Shown piece by piece: positions 32,710 to 41,998 of a stretch of DNA of 64,000 nucleotides. The stretch's first letter is position 1; each line of letters starts with the position of its first letter. Source of the DNA: Kineosporia sp. NBRC 101731 (lineage in GTDB: Bacteria > Actinomycetota > Actinomycetes > Actinomycetales > Kineosporiaceae). The translations under genes were made by a program, and so were the position numbers. The stretch is taken from positions 186,001-250,000 of the forward strand of contig NZ_BSTC01000008.1 of the NCBI RefSeq assembly GCF_030269305.1, in the 5' to 3' direction. The notes beneath the pieces are model-generated. The model was not told the origin of the DNA, searched no databases, and was given only the letters and a program-made list of their open reading frames with translations.

Positions 32710-33534
32710 ATGCCTGCGGACGAGGATCTCCTGCACCGGGCCCGGTTGCTGCAGGCCGGGAAACTGGAGCCGGTTCCGCCCCGGGCGGCGGCCACGGTCG
32801 CGCTGCTGCGGGACGGCGCGGCCGGTCCGGAGGTGTATCTCCTGCGCCGGGTGCCGCAGATGGCCTTCGCCGCCGGGATGTACGTGTTCCCCGGTGGTTC
32901 GGTGGACGCCACGGACGCGGTCGGCGGGCACGGCTGGCAGGGGCCCGACCCGGCCACCTGGGCCCGGTGGTTCCGCACCCGGGAGAGCACCGCGTCGTCC
33001 GTCGTCCGGGCCGCCGTGCGCGAGACGTTCGAGGAGACAGGGGTGCTGCTGGCCTCCGGTGGGCCGTCGGCGGGGTCGTCGGCGGGGCCTCCGGCGGGGT
33101 CGAGGACGGACGAAATGGCGGACGAGGTGGTCGGCGAACGGGAGCGGGCCGGTCTGGAGGCGGGCCGGGAGAGCCTGGCCGCCCTGCTCGCCCGGCACGA
33201 CCTCGACCTGCGCGCGGACCTCCTGGCTCCGCTGCAGCACTGGATCACCCCGGAACTGGAGCTGCGTCGCTACGACACCCGGTTCTTCGTCGCCGCACTG
33301 CCGCCGGGTCAGGAACCCCGAAACGTGGGTGGTGAGGCCGATCGCCGGGTGTGGATCACTCCCGCGCGGGCGCTGAACTCAGGTCTGACCCTGATGCCGC
33401 CGACCCGGGCTGCCCTCACCGAGCTGGCGAGGTATGCCACCGTGGCCGAGGCCCTCACCGCTGAACGGGAGATCGGTGTCGTGATGCCGAGATTCGAGAT
33501 CGTCGGGGACCGGCTGGTGCGCAGCACCGGATGA
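32710..33534 (+). CDS. Nudix hydrolase, NUDT19-like
   Basis: A 274-residue Nudix enzyme. The catalytic helix AAVRETFEETGVLL carries the REUxEExGU core and is separated from FPGGSVD by about 40 residues, which is normal for the long NUDT7/19-like branch that cleaves CoA esters or nucleotide diphosphates. A low-complexity insert (PSAGSSAGPPAGS, residues 118-133) from a short GC-rich tandem repeat follows the Nudix box and may be a recent expansion. ATG at 32710 has no clear ribosome-binding site. It is divergent from the SUFU gene. Confidence 0.85.
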   Translation: MPADEDLLHRARLLQAGKLEPVPPRAAATVALLRDGAAGPEVYLLRRVPQMAFAAGMYVFPGGSVDATDAVGGHGWQGPDPATWARWFRTRESTASSVVRAAVRETFEETGVLLASGGPSAGSSAGPPAGSRTDEMADEVVGERERAGLEAGRESLAALLARHDLDLRADLLAPLQHWITPELELRRYDTRFFVAALPPGQEPRNVGGEADRRVWITPARALNSGLTLMPPTRAALTELARYATVAEALTAEREIGVVMPRFEIVGDRLVRSTG

Positions 33535-33536
33535 GG

Positions 33537-33665
33537 TCAGGTCTGCCGGATCGCGGGACCCAGGAGCAGCCGGCTCGCCGCCGGCCGGTAACGCGGTAGG
33601 CCCAGGGGTGGGAGGGGTGGCACGAAGAGCCGGGAAAAGCCCGGAAGGGCCAGTCGCTCAGGCAT
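33537..33665 (-). CDS. possible 42-residue ORF coupled to the upstream membrane protein gene
   Basis: A short Pro/Leu/Arg-rich ORF (LPGFSRLFVPPLPPLGLPRY) starts with an ATG that overlaps the stop region of the gene at 33658-34848 by eight bases. The overlap would allow coupled translation. It has no recognisable domain and may be chance; no separate ribosome-binding site is visible. Confidence 0.25.
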   Translation of the reverse strand: MPERLALPGFSRLFVPPLPPLGLPRYRPAASRLLLGPAIRQT

Positions 33666-34848
33666 CGACACCCGGCGCCGCTTCGTCCCGGCGCACTGCC
33701 AGCACCAGGGCCACCAGCAGGACCAGGGCGATGGCCAGCAGGGGCACCTCGCGGTTGTCGGTGTAGCGCAACTGCGCCAGGGCGACGGCGGCGAGGGCGC
33801 CCCCGAGGACGACGCGGGTGGGGGAGCAGCGCGGGTGCAGCAGACCGACCCCGATCACCACCGCGACCAGGAACGGTCCCCAGTAGTACGAGAGGATCAG
33901 CGGGTCCAGGAGCAGACGCACCACCAGCACGGCCAGCGGCGCGATCCAGACGACGTCGCGGCGGCGGCCCAGCCCGAGGGCGACCACCGCCCCGGCCAGT
34001 CCCGCGGCGATGCCCTGGAGCAGGCGTAGTTCCCAGCTGAACTCGGTCAGGTGGGGGAACAGCAGGCCGATCAGGGTCTCTTCACGGATGGTCCACACCA
34101 GGTGGAACATCTCGAACCGGCCGGTGGCGAGGAAGGGCAGGTACGGCAGCACGGCGCCGGCGGCGAAGGCTGTGCCGGCCCGGGCGAGTCGTCGGGGGGC
34201 GCGTTCCACCAGCAGCACCCCGGCTGCCAGCACGCCCCAGGGCTCCCAGCCCGCGGACAGCCCGATGATCAGCCCACCGGCGGTGCTACGGCCGCGCACG
34301 GCCGCAGAGGTGCCGACGACCCACATCACGGGGACGCCGTACTGGGCCAGGTGCCCGCCCAGCCAGAACTGGTGGGGCACGGTGATCAGCACGGCTGTCA
34401 GACCGGCCGCGAGTTCCATCGGGGCGCAGTCCGGCAGGTCGTGCAGCCGGCGCAGGTACCGCACGAAGGCCATGACGCCGGCGACGATGAGGGCGCCGCC
34501 GATCAGGCGCAGGAGGAACTGCCCGGCGAGGCCGACGTCGATGTAGCCGGCGTGGTGCTGATGGCCGAACGGGTACAGGGCCCAGCTGGCAAGCAGCTCG
34601 AACGGGCCGGCCTGCATCCAGGAGGTGCTGTAGATCTCACCCAGACGGCCCTGCAGGATCCAGCCTCCGGCGCGGCTGAAACGCACCAGGTCGGCCGGCT
34701 GGACGCCCAGGTTCCAGATCGACTGCACCGCCCCGACCCCGCACAACAGCCAGCGCAGCCGGGTGACCACCCGCAGGGCAGGAGCGAGCCCACTCAGCCG
34801 GCGCCCGGCGGCGACCAGCTGAGGGGCTTCCTGCGGGAAGGAGGTCAC
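33658..34848 (-). CDS. polytopic membrane protein of unknown function (glycosyltransferase-C-like layout)
   Basis: A 396-residue protein with ten or more hydrophobic helices and short loops. The first loop (about residues 50-100) is larger and carries RLGEIYSTSWMQAGPFELL. This layout resembles GT-C mannosyltransferases and DUF2029 proteins of actinobacteria, but the diagnostic DxD/ExD is not clear. The family is therefore left open. It is alone on its strand between the Nudix gene (convergent) and the DEAD helicase gene upstream. Confidence 0.65.
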   Translation of the reverse strand: MTSFPQEAPQLVAAGRRLSGLAPALRVVTRLRWLLCGVGAVQSIWNLGVQPADLVRFSRAGGWILQGRLGEIYSTSWMQAGPFELLASWALYPFGHQHHAGYIDVGLAGQFLLRLIGGALIVAGVMAFVRYLRRLHDLPDCAPMELAAGLTAVLITVPHQFWLGGHLAQYGVPVMWVVGTSAAVRGRSTAGGLIIGLSAGWEPWGVLAAGVLLVERAPRRLARAGTAFAAGAVLPYLPFLATGRFEMFHLVWTIREETLIGLLFPHLTEFSWELRLLQGIAAGLAGAVVALGLGRRRDVVWIAPLAVLVVRLLLDPLILSYYWGPFLVAVVIGVGLLHPRCSPTRVVLGGALAAVALAQLRYTDNREVPLLAIALVLLVALVLAVRRDEAAPGVDA

Positions 34849-34880
34849 CGAGTGTGGCTCGGCGACCGGGGTTGGTGCCT

Positions 34881-36701
34881 TTACTTACCCGGGTACGACT
34901 TGCGGAACGGCTTGCGGCTGTCCGGGGTGCCCCGTGGGTGCTGCGGGGGCGCCCCGTCGGTCTTGGTGAGGTGGATGAGCTTCCCCGAGATCCGGGTCTG
35001 CGTCAGCGCCTCGACGGTTTCGCGCGACAGGTTGGCCGGCAGTTCGACCAGGGTGTGGTCGGCCTGGATGTCGATGTGACCGAAGTCCGACCGGCCCAGA
35101 CCGCCCTCGTTCGCGATCGCCCCGACGATGGCGCCGGGCTGTACCCGGTGCCGGCGCCCGACCGCGATGCGGTAGGTCGCCAGAGGCACGTCGCCCCGGG
35201 GGCGACGCGGACCGGCCACCCGCGGTGCCGGACGGCCGTTGCGGGCGGCGCCGGCGGGCTCCCGGGCCGGACGACGGGCCGAGGGCGGCGGGTCGGGCGG
35301 CAGCAGGAAGGACTTACCGGCCTGGGCCATCACGGCCAGGGCGGCGGCCACGTCGGTCGCCGGCACGTCGTTCTCGGCCAGGAACTCCTCGATCAGACCG
35401 CGGAACACGGCCACCTCGGGGTTCTCCAGATTGGCCTTGATCGAGTCGGTGAACTTGCCGACGCGCGTGGAGTTCACGTCGTCGGCGGTCGGCAGCGGCA
35501 TCTCTTCGATCGTCGAGCGGGTGGCCCGCTCGATCGACCCGAGCAGGCGCTTCTCCCGCGGCGTGACGAACAGCAGCGCCTCGCCGGAGCGACCGGCCCG
35601 GCCGGTGCGGCCGATCCGGTGCACGTACGACTCGCTGTCGTGCGGGATGTCGAAGTTCACGACGTGGGTGATGCGTTCCACATCGAGACCGCGGGCGGCG
35701 ACATCGGTGGCGACGAGGATGTCGAGCTGACCGGACTTGAGCTGGTCGATCGTGCGCTCACGCTGCTGCTGAGCCAGGTCACCGTTGATGGCGGCGGCGG
35801 AGAAGCCCCGCGCCCGCAGCCGCTCGGCCAGTTCCTCGGTGGACTGCTTGGTGCGGACGAAGATGATCATCGCCCCGAAGTCCTCGACCTCGAGGACCCG
35901 GGTGAGGGCGTCCACCTTCTGCTGGTGACCCACGAAGATGTAGCGCTGCCGGGTGTTGACCGACGTCACCGTGCGGTTGGCCACGGTGATCTCGGCCGCG
36001 TCGGTGAGGTACTTCTTCGAGATGCGGCGGATCTGCGGCGGCATGGTGGCCGAGAAGAGGGCCACCTGCTTGTCGTCCGGAGTCGTCGCCAGGATCGTCT
36101 CGACGTCTTCCTGGAAGCCCATCTGCAGCATCTCGTCGGCCTCGTCCAGCACCAGGTACTTCAGCTGGGAGAGGTCGAGGGTGCGCTTCTCCAGGTGATC
36201 TATCACCCGTCCGGGCGTACCGACGACGATGTGGGCGCCGCGCTTGAGGCCGGCCAGCTGCACGCCGTAGCTCTGCCCACCGTAGATCGGCAGCACGTGC
36301 AGACCCGGGATGTGGTGGGAGTAGCGGCCGAAGGCCTCGGCCACCTGCAGCGCCAGTTCCCGGGTGGGAGCGAGCACCAGGGCCTGCGGGGCACGCTGGG
36401 AGAGGTCGATGCGGCTGAGTACCGGCAGCGCGAACGCTGCGGTCTTACCGGTACCGGTCTGGGCCAGACCGACCAGGTGGCGCCCCTCCATCAGCGGCGG
36501 GATCGCCGCGGCCTGGATGGGGGAGGGCATCTCATAGCCGACATCGCTGAGGGCTCGAAGCACGCGCTCGTCGATCCCGAGGTCGGCGAACGTGGGCTGG
36601 GCCTCGCGCGGCTCCGGCAGCTCTGCGGGGGGATGGGGGACGTCCACAGAGTGCTCCGGAGTGTCTTCCGGGGCGTCGCGGACAGCGGGATCGGTGTTCA
36701 T
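34881..36701 (-). CDS. DEAD-box ATP-dependent RNA helicase (CsdA/DeaD type)
   Basis: RNA helicase of 606 residues that remodels structured RNA or ribosomal precursors, often needed in the cold. The motifs run in order: AQTGTGKTAAFALP (I), PTRELALQ (Ia), TPGR, VLDEADEMLQMG (II), SATMP (III), IIFVRTKQST (IV), and HRIGRTGRAGR (VI). The C-terminal part has a basic Pro/Arg-rich linker and a DbpA-like RNA-binding domain (VQPGAIVGAIANEGGLGR). The N-terminal 25 residues are acidic. The start is ATG at 36701 behind GTGGGCG. Confidence 0.95.
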   Translation of the reverse strand: MNTDPAVRDAPEDTPEHSVDVPHPPAELPEPREAQPTFADLGIDERVLRALSDVGYEMPSPIQAAAIPPLMEGRHLVGLAQTGTGKTAAFALPVLSRIDLSQRAPQALVLAPTRELALQVAEAFGRYSHHIPGLHVLPIYGGQSYGVQLAGLKRGAHIVVGTPGRVIDHLEKRTLDLSQLKYLVLDEADEMLQMGFQEDVETILATTPDDKQVALFSATMPPQIRRISKKYLTDAAEITVANRTVTSVNTRQRYIFVGHQQKVDALTRVLEVEDFGAMIIFVRTKQSTEELAERLRARGFSAAAINGDLAQQQRERTIDQLKSGQLDILVATDVAARGLDVERITHVVNFDIPHDSESYVHRIGRTGRAGRSGEALLFVTPREKRLLGSIERATRSTIEEMPLPTADDVNSTRVGKFTDSIKANLENPEVAVFRGLIEEFLAENDVPATDVAAALAVMAQAGKSFLLPPDPPPSARRPAREPAGAARNGRPAPRVAGPRRPRGDVPLATYRIAVGRRHRVQPGAIVGAIANEGGLGRSDFGHIDIQADHTLVELPANLSRETVEALTQTRISGKLIHLTKTDGAPPQHPRGTPDSRKPFRKSYPGK

Positions 36702-36813
36702 CGCCCACTAATCTACGGAGCCTGGGGGCTTCCTGCACAACGCGGGGCCCCAGGAACCGAGTTGTCCCGGGGCCCACGGCTGTGCAGCGGCTTTGCTGGG
36801 TGACCCTGCGTGG

Positions 36814-38445
36814 TTAGTCGCCCGCCAGGGTGGCGGGTGCTCCGGAAGCGGCCGGTGGGGGTGCATCGGGAGCACGTTCCACGGTGAAGTCCCCCGCCTC
36901 GGTCGCGTCCGGGAGTTCTGGTGCACCGGCCCGCCGCAGCACCAGGGTGAGCAGCACGGTGATGATCAGATTGGCCAGGACCGCCACGAAACCGACGTAG
37001 ATCTGCTTGTCGCTGTCGAACCCGGCGAGTGACAGTTTGTAGGCGGAGCCACCGAAATGGTCCTTGCCGTTGTTCGGGTTCGGGATCTGGTAGAGCATCC
37101 CGATGCCGACCACCAGCCCGGCCACCAGACCGGTGCTCAGCGCCCACGGATGCAGCCAGCGGGTGTACACCCCGAGGGCCACGGACGGCAGGGTCTGGAG
37201 GATCAGGACGCCCCCGATCAGCTGCAGGTCGATGGCGAACTGCGGGTCGAGGAAGAGGATCACCGCGACCGCGCCGACCTTCACCACCAGGGACGTGATC
37301 TTGCTGACTCCCGCCTCCTGAGCCGGGGTGGCGTCGCGCTTCAGATACTCCTTGTAGACGTTGCGGGTGAACAGGTTGGCCGCCGCGATCGACATGATCG
37401 AGGCCGGCACCAGCGCCCCGATACCGATCGCCGCGTAGGCCACGCCCGCGAACCAGTCCGGGAACATCTGGTCGAACAGCGAGGGCACGATCGTGTTGGT
37501 GTCCTTGCCCAGGGGCTTGATCCCGGCGGCCAGCGCCATGTAGCCCAGCAGCGCGATCAGGCCGAGCAGGAAGCTGTAGGCCGGCAGCGCGGACATGTTC
37601 TTCTTGATCGTGTCGCGGCTCCTGGCCGCCAGCACGCTGGTGAGCGAGTGCGGGTAGAGGAACAGCGCCAGGGCCGAGCCGAGCGCCAGGGTGATGTACT
37701 GCAACTGGTTGTTCGCGTTCAGCACGATGCTGCCCCGGGGCGCCCCGGTGTTCGGGTTGGTCTGGCTCAAGGCCTGCTCGGCGCTGCCGAAGATCACTCC
37801 CCAGCCGCCGAGCTTGTACGGGATCACGATCACGGCCACGATGATCACCAGGTAGATGAGCGTGTCCTTGACGAACGCGATCAGCGCCGGCGCCCGCAGG
37901 CCCGAGCTGTACGTGTACACGGCCAGGATCAGGAACGCGATGATGATCGGCAGGTGACCGGTCACGCCCATCACCTTGAGCACCGCCTCGATGCCGATGA
38001 GCTGCAGGGCGATGTACGGCATGGTGGCGACGATGCCGGTGATCGCGACCAGCAGGGCCAGGGTGGGGGAGCCGAAGCGGCCCCGCACGAAGTCGGCCGG
38101 GGTGACGTAGCCGTGCCGGTAGCTCACCGACCACAGCCGGGTCATCACCAGGAACGCCAGCGGGTAGATCAGGATCGTGTACGGCACGGCGTAGAAGCCG
38201 ATGGCCCCGGAGGAGAAGACCAGGGCCGGGACCGCGACGAAGGTGTAGGCCGTGTAGAGGTCGCCACCGAGGAGGAACCAGGTCACCCAGGTGCCGAAGT
38301 TCCGCCCTCCGAGACCCCATTCGTCCAGATGGTCGAGCGAGTCGGCCCGTCGCCAGCGGGCGGCGGCGAAGCCCATCACCGAGACGAGCAGGAAGAGGAA
38401 GGTGAAGACGACGAGTTCGACGATGTGGTCGGAGGCGTGGGGCAT
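36814..38445 (-). CDS. sodium:solute symporter (SSS family), probably for monocarboxylates or related acids
   Basis: A 543-residue Na+-coupled importer with 13 helices. The family sequence (DEWGLGGRNFGTWVTWFLLGG near residue 40 and YGxVTPADFVRGRFGSP-like text here as HGYVTPADFVRGRF) is typical of MctC/YhjB-like members. The C-terminal 40 residues are cytosolic and acidic/Pro-rich. It lies three bases after a DUF3311 gene; this pairing is common and the small protein is thought to be a membrane partner. The substrate is inferred from the family branch only. Confidence 0.9.
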   Translation of the reverse strand: MPHASDHIVELVVFTFLFLLVSVMGFAAARWRRADSLDHLDEWGLGGRNFGTWVTWFLLGGDLYTAYTFVAVPALVFSSGAIGFYAVPYTILIYPLAFLVMTRLWSVSYRHGYVTPADFVRGRFGSPTLALLVAITGIVATMPYIALQLIGIEAVLKVMGVTGHLPIIIAFLILAVYTYSSGLRAPALIAFVKDTLIYLVIIVAVIVIPYKLGGWGVIFGSAEQALSQTNPNTGAPRGSIVLNANNQLQYITLALGSALALFLYPHSLTSVLAARSRDTIKKNMSALPAYSFLLGLIALLGYMALAAGIKPLGKDTNTIVPSLFDQMFPDWFAGVAYAAIGIGALVPASIMSIAAANLFTRNVYKEYLKRDATPAQEAGVSKITSLVVKVGAVAVILFLDPQFAIDLQLIGGVLILQTLPSVALGVYTRWLHPWALSTGLVAGLVVGIGMLYQIPNPNNGKDHFGGSAYKLSLAGFDSDKQIYVGFVAVLANLIITVLLTLVLRRAGAPELPDATEAGDFTVERAPDAPPPAASGAPATLAGD

Positions 38446-38448
38446 GCC

Positions 38449-38679
38449 TCAGTCCCTCCGCTTCGTCTTGGTGTAGACGAGCGCGGTGCAGCCGACCCCG
38501 AGCAGAACGAAGGCCAGCTGTAGCCAGTAGAACAGCGGGAAGTCGAACAGGCGCGGGTTGTCGTGATTGAAGAGCGGTGTGCTCAGCGGGATCACGATCG
38601 GGATGAGCAGGAACCAGTTCCAGTGACTGGCGTCCGAGTGCCCGCGGTGCGGCTCCTCGGGAGGTTCTGAGGACGACAT
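38449..38679 (-). CDS. DUF3311 small membrane protein
   Basis: A 76-residue protein with two helices (WFLLIPIVIPLSTPLF and YWLQLAFVLLGVGCTALVY) and a charged tail KTKRRD. DUF3311 genes nearly always precede an SSS-type symporter, as here. ATG at 38679 is chosen over a GTG at 38685: GAGGGGAAG is correctly spaced for it. It is the first gene of a two-gene operon with its own promoter. Confidence 0.88.
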   Translation of the reverse strand: MSSSEPPEEPHRGHSDASHWNWFLLIPIVIPLSTPLFNHDNPRLFDFPLFYWLQLAFVLLGVGCTALVYTKTKRRD

Positions 38680-38717
38680 TGTCACTTCCCCTCACTGACG
38701 GTGTACGACAGAGGCGA

Positions 38718-38751
38718 GTGACTGTCTATCAGGTCACAGTTTGTCCGCCAA
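38718..38751 (-). promoter_or_regulatory. promoter and inverted repeat of the DUF3311/symporter operon
   Basis: On the minus strand TTGGCG (38751-38746), 17-bp spacer and TAGACA (38728-38723) form a good promoter. The inverted repeat GTGAC-N10-GTCAC (38718-38737) covers the -10 box and may be a repressor site. Confidence 0.5.
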
Positions 38752-38780
38752 GGGTCACGGGGGCAGTCTGTGAAGAAGGG

Positions 38781-39425
38781 TCAGACGGGTTCCGAGATCG
38801 CCTTGACGATGATGATCAGCGTGCGACGGCAGACATCCAGGTCCGCGCCCTGACCGCTCGCGGCGGCGACCCACATCGCGGTGGTGCCCGTCTCGTAGCC
38901 GGCGATCACGGCGTTGATGGCGTCTTCGGGGGCGACCGCCAGGCGACGGCCGGCCCGGGCCAGTCCCACGGTGAGCAGTCGCAGCAACTCCTCACGGAAC
39001 GGCTGCATGGTCTTCAGCAAGAGCGGGGCGTGCTCCGGGTTGCGGATCAGGTAGAGCCCGACCTCGCTCTCCACCAGCCTCGACTCACGGTCCTGCGGGT
39101 TGGCGGCCATGACCTGGTCGACCAGGTAGTCGACCATCTCCACGCCGTCCGGGGGGTCCTGGGTGCTCCGGGCGCTCTGCTCGAGGATCGTCCGGACCCC
39201 GCCGAGCAGCGTCTCGTGCTTCTGCGCCATCAGCTCGTTCAGCAGGTCTTCCTTGGTGGCGAAGTTCGAGTAGAACGCGCCCCGGGTGAAACCGGCTTCC
39301 TCGCAGATGCTTTCCACGCTGGCGCCGTTCACTCCGCGCTCGGCGATGACCGCGCTCGCGGCTGCGAGTAGACGCTGCCGGGTGGCGGCCCGCCGGGGGG
39401 TGATCCGGGTCGGTTGCTCGATCAC
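38781..39425 (-). CDS. TetR-family regulator of the divergent MMPL gene
   Basis: A 214-residue repressor. The helix-turn-helix is NGASVESICEEAGFTRGAFYSNFATKEDLL, a textbook TetR N-terminus. The C-terminal ligand domain is helical and unremarkable. GTG at 39425 follows GAGGAACGACC. It is divergent from an mmpL gene with a perfect palindrome between them, the usual layout for a repressor that releases its exporter on ligand binding. Confidence 0.9.
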   Translation of the reverse strand: MIEQPTRITPRRAATRQRLLAAASAVIAERGVNGASVESICEEAGFTRGAFYSNFATKEDLLNELMAQKHETLLGGVRTILEQSARSTQDPPDGVEMVDYLVDQVMAANPQDRESRLVESEVGLYLIRNPEHAPLLLKTMQPFREELLRLLTVGLARAGRRLAVAPEDAINAVIAGYETGTTAMWVAAASGQGADLDVCRRTLIIIVKAISEPV

Positions 39426-39574
39426 GGTCGTTCCTCGGTCTCCTCGTGGTTCGCGCCCGTCGGCGTGGCGAACGCACAGTCTCCCTCAGGTGGCGGCAGC
39501 CGGCAGGTCGCCGGACGATTTGGGAGGTGTGTGAGGGCTGCACCTCGGCTGTCCAACTCCTGTTCAGTACATTA

Positions 39575-39589
39575 CTGTATTCAATACAG
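39575..39589. promoter_or_regulatory. TetR operator between tetR and mmpL
   Basis: CTGTATT-C-AATACAG is a perfect palindrome in the 221-bp divergent region. A further half-site, CTGTATC, lies at 39592-39598. Overlap with the probable promoters of both genes fits joint autorepression and repression of the exporter. Confidence 0.6.
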
Positions 39590-39646
39590 ACCTGTATCGA
39601 AGCTGTTCAGACGCCCCCTGCCCCGGGCGCTGATGGGAGAACACGT

Positions 39647-41821
39647 ATGTCCACGCTGCTTTATGCGCTCGGCCGGCGCGCCTACCGGGGGCGGTTGGTC
39701 GTCATCGGCGTCTGGGTCCTGGTGCTCGCCGGACTCGCCGCCGGGGCGGTGACCCTCGGGAGCGGCACCAGCGAGGAGTTCCGGATTCCCGGCACCGCCT
39801 CGCAGGAGGCTCTCGACACGCTCGGCGACCGCTTCCCCGAACTGGCCGGTGGCCAGGCGCAGGTGGTCGCGGTCGCGTCCGACGTCACCACCCCCGAGAT
39901 GAAGAAGGCGGTGCGCAGTTCGCTCGCCGCCGTCTCGCAGGTCGACGGCGTCACCGCCGTGATCGACCCGTACAACGAGCAGGTCAAGGGCGCGATCTCG
40001 CAGGACCGGCAGGTCGCCCTGGGCACCGTGCAGGTGGAGAGCAACTGGCGCGACGATTCCGACGCCCTGCGTGACGCCATCGAGAAGGCCGCTGAGCCGA
40101 TCACGGCCGCGGGCGGCCAGGTCGAGTTCGGCGGTGAGGTCTTCGCCGTGTCCCTGCCGTCGGTCACCCCGACCGAGGGCATCGGCGTGGTGGTCGCGCT
40201 GATCGTGCTGATCGTCACCTTCGGCTCGATCCTCGCCGCCGGGCTCCCGCTGATCACCGCCCTGGTCGGCGTCGGCGCCACGATGGCCGCGATCTGGCTG
40301 TTCACCCCGGTGCTCGACATCTCCAGCACCGTGCCGCTCCTGGCCCTGATGATCGGTCTGGCCGTCGGCATCGACTACGCGCTGCTGATCGTCTCGCGGC
40401 ACCGCGACCAGCTCCGGGACGGTCTCGACCCGGAGGAGTCGGCGGCCCGGGCGGTGGCGAAGGCCGGTTCCGCAGTGGTCTTCGCCGGTCTGACCGTGAT
40501 CATCGCCCTGGTCGGCCTGGCCGTCGCCCGCATCCCGTTCCTCACCGTCATGGGTGTGGCCGCGGCCGGAGCCGTGCTGGTGGCCGTGCTGATCGCGCTC
40601 ACCCTGCTGCCGGCCCTGCTCGGTTTCCTGGGATCGCGTCTGACGCCGAAACCCGTTGAGGGCAAGGAACGTCACCGCTTCGCCCACGCCTGGCTGAGCA
40701 CCGTCATCCGGATCCCGGTGGTGACGATCCTGCTCGTGGTGGTCGCCGTCGGCGCGCTCGCCGTGCCGGCCAAAGACCTGCGCCTGGCCCTGAACGACAA
40801 CGGCACCGCCGCGTCCGACACCACTCAGCGCAAGGCGTTCGACCTGGTCGCCACTCACTTCGGCCCCGGCGCCAACGCTCCTCTGCTGGTCACCGCCGAT
40901 CTTCCGGCCGGCTCCGACCCGCAGAAGCTCCTGGCCCAGCTGGCCCAGGAACTCGGCGGCCTGAAGGGTGTGGCCGGGGTCAGCTCGGCGGCGGTCAACG
41001 CCGACGGCGACCTGGCCGTGGTGGCCCTGGTCCCGACCGGAAGCGCCTCCTCCCAGGTCACGTCCGACCTGGTGAAGGAGATCCGTTCGGCCGACGCCGA
41101 TCTGCGGCAGAAGTACGGTGTCGATGTCGGCGTCACCGGCCAGACCGCCATCGCGATCGACATCTCCGACCGTCTCAGCGACGCCCTGCTGCCCTTCGGC
41201 ATCGCCGTCGTCGGCCTCTCCCTGGTGCTGCTCGGCGCGGTCTTCCGCTCCATCGCCGTCCCGATCAAGGCCGCCCTCGGCTACCTGCTCTCGGTCGGTG
41301 CCTCGTTCGGCGCCGTCACCGCGGTGTTCGAATGGGGCTGGCTGGGTGACCTCCTCGGCGTGCAGCGCGAGGGCCCGGTCATCAGCTTCATGCCGATCAT
41401 CCTGATGGGTGTGCTCTTCGGCCTGGCCATGGACTACGAGGTGTTCCTGGTGGCCCGGATCCGCGAGGAGTTCGTGCACAACGGTGGGGACGCCCGCAAG
41501 GCCCTGCGCGTCGGGTACGCGGCCGGTTCCCGGGTGGTCACGGCCGCCGCGCTGATCATGGTCTCGGTGTTCACCGCATTCGTGCCGGAGGGCGACGCCA
41601 ACATCAAGCCGATCGCCCTGGCACTCGCGGTCGGGGTCTTCGTCGACGCGTTCATCGTGCGGATGATCCTGGTGCCGGCCGTGCTCGCCCTGCTCGGCAA
41701 CGCCGCCTGGTGGATCCCGGGCTGGTTGGACCGCCTGCTGCCGCGCCTGGACGTGGAGGGGGAGGGCCTGGAGAAGAAGCTCGAGCACCAGAAGGAGGAG
41801 GAGCCCGCCCCGGTCCTCTGA
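39647..41821 (+). CDS. MMPL-family RND transporter, TetR-controlled
   Basis: A 724-residue exporter with the twofold MmpL arrangement. The key segments are GLAVGIDYALLIVSRHRDQL (near residue 240) and GLAMDYEVFLVARIREEF (near residue 595). It is related to the MmpL at 15705-17909 but diverged in the loops. GGGAGA lies six bases before the ATG at 39647. The C-terminal tail is rich in Glu and Lys. A strong terminator follows. The divergent TetR gene and palindrome suggest induction by a lipophilic substrate. Confidence 0.92.
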   Translation: MSTLLYALGRRAYRGRLVVIGVWVLVLAGLAAGAVTLGSGTSEEFRIPGTASQEALDTLGDRFPELAGGQAQVVAVASDVTTPEMKKAVRSSLAAVSQVDGVTAVIDPYNEQVKGAISQDRQVALGTVQVESNWRDDSDALRDAIEKAAEPITAAGGQVEFGGEVFAVSLPSVTPTEGIGVVVALIVLIVTFGSILAAGLPLITALVGVGATMAAIWLFTPVLDISSTVPLLALMIGLAVGIDYALLIVSRHRDQLRDGLDPEESAARAVAKAGSAVVFAGLTVIIALVGLAVARIPFLTVMGVAAAGAVLVAVLIALTLLPALLGFLGSRLTPKPVEGKERHRFAHAWLSTVIRIPVVTILLVVVAVGALAVPAKDLRLALNDNGTAASDTTQRKAFDLVATHFGPGANAPLLVTADLPAGSDPQKLLAQLAQELGGLKGVAGVSSAAVNADGDLAVVALVPTGSASSQVTSDLVKEIRSADADLRQKYGVDVGVTGQTAIAIDISDRLSDALLPFGIAVVGLSLVLLGAVFRSIAVPIKAALGYLLSVGASFGAVTAVFEWGWLGDLLGVQREGPVISFMPIILMGVLFGLAMDYEVFLVARIREEFVHNGGDARKALRVGYAAGSRVVTAAALIMVSVFTAFVPEGDANIKPIALALAVGVFVDAFIVRMILVPAVLALLGNAAWWIPGWLDRLLPRLDVEGEGLEKKLEHQKEEEPAPVL

Positions 41822-41835
41822 ATCCCCTGGTGAAC

Positions 41836-41876
41836 CGGGAGGGCCCCGCACGCGGTCTGCGTGCGGGGCCCTCCCG
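41836..41876 (+). terminator. terminator of the TetR-controlled mmpL
   Basis: A perfect 18-bp GC stem, 41836-41853 with 41859-41876, loop GGTCT. It starts 14 bp after the stop codon. No T run follows. Confidence 0.85.
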
Positions 41877-41998
41877 CGTCCGTACAGGTGATACCGGAAC
41901 CTCACGTGATCTGTTTCAGCCGGACGGTATTCAGGTGGCCGTCGTCCGGTCGATGAAAGCGTGACGATTTCTCCCCGGCTCTCGGTGGAAGGCCACCC

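Noticed and set aside
41877-41998. Flagellar sigma-28 type promoter before the chemoreceptor
   Set aside because: I looked for TAAA-N15-GCCGATAA and found no convincing match.
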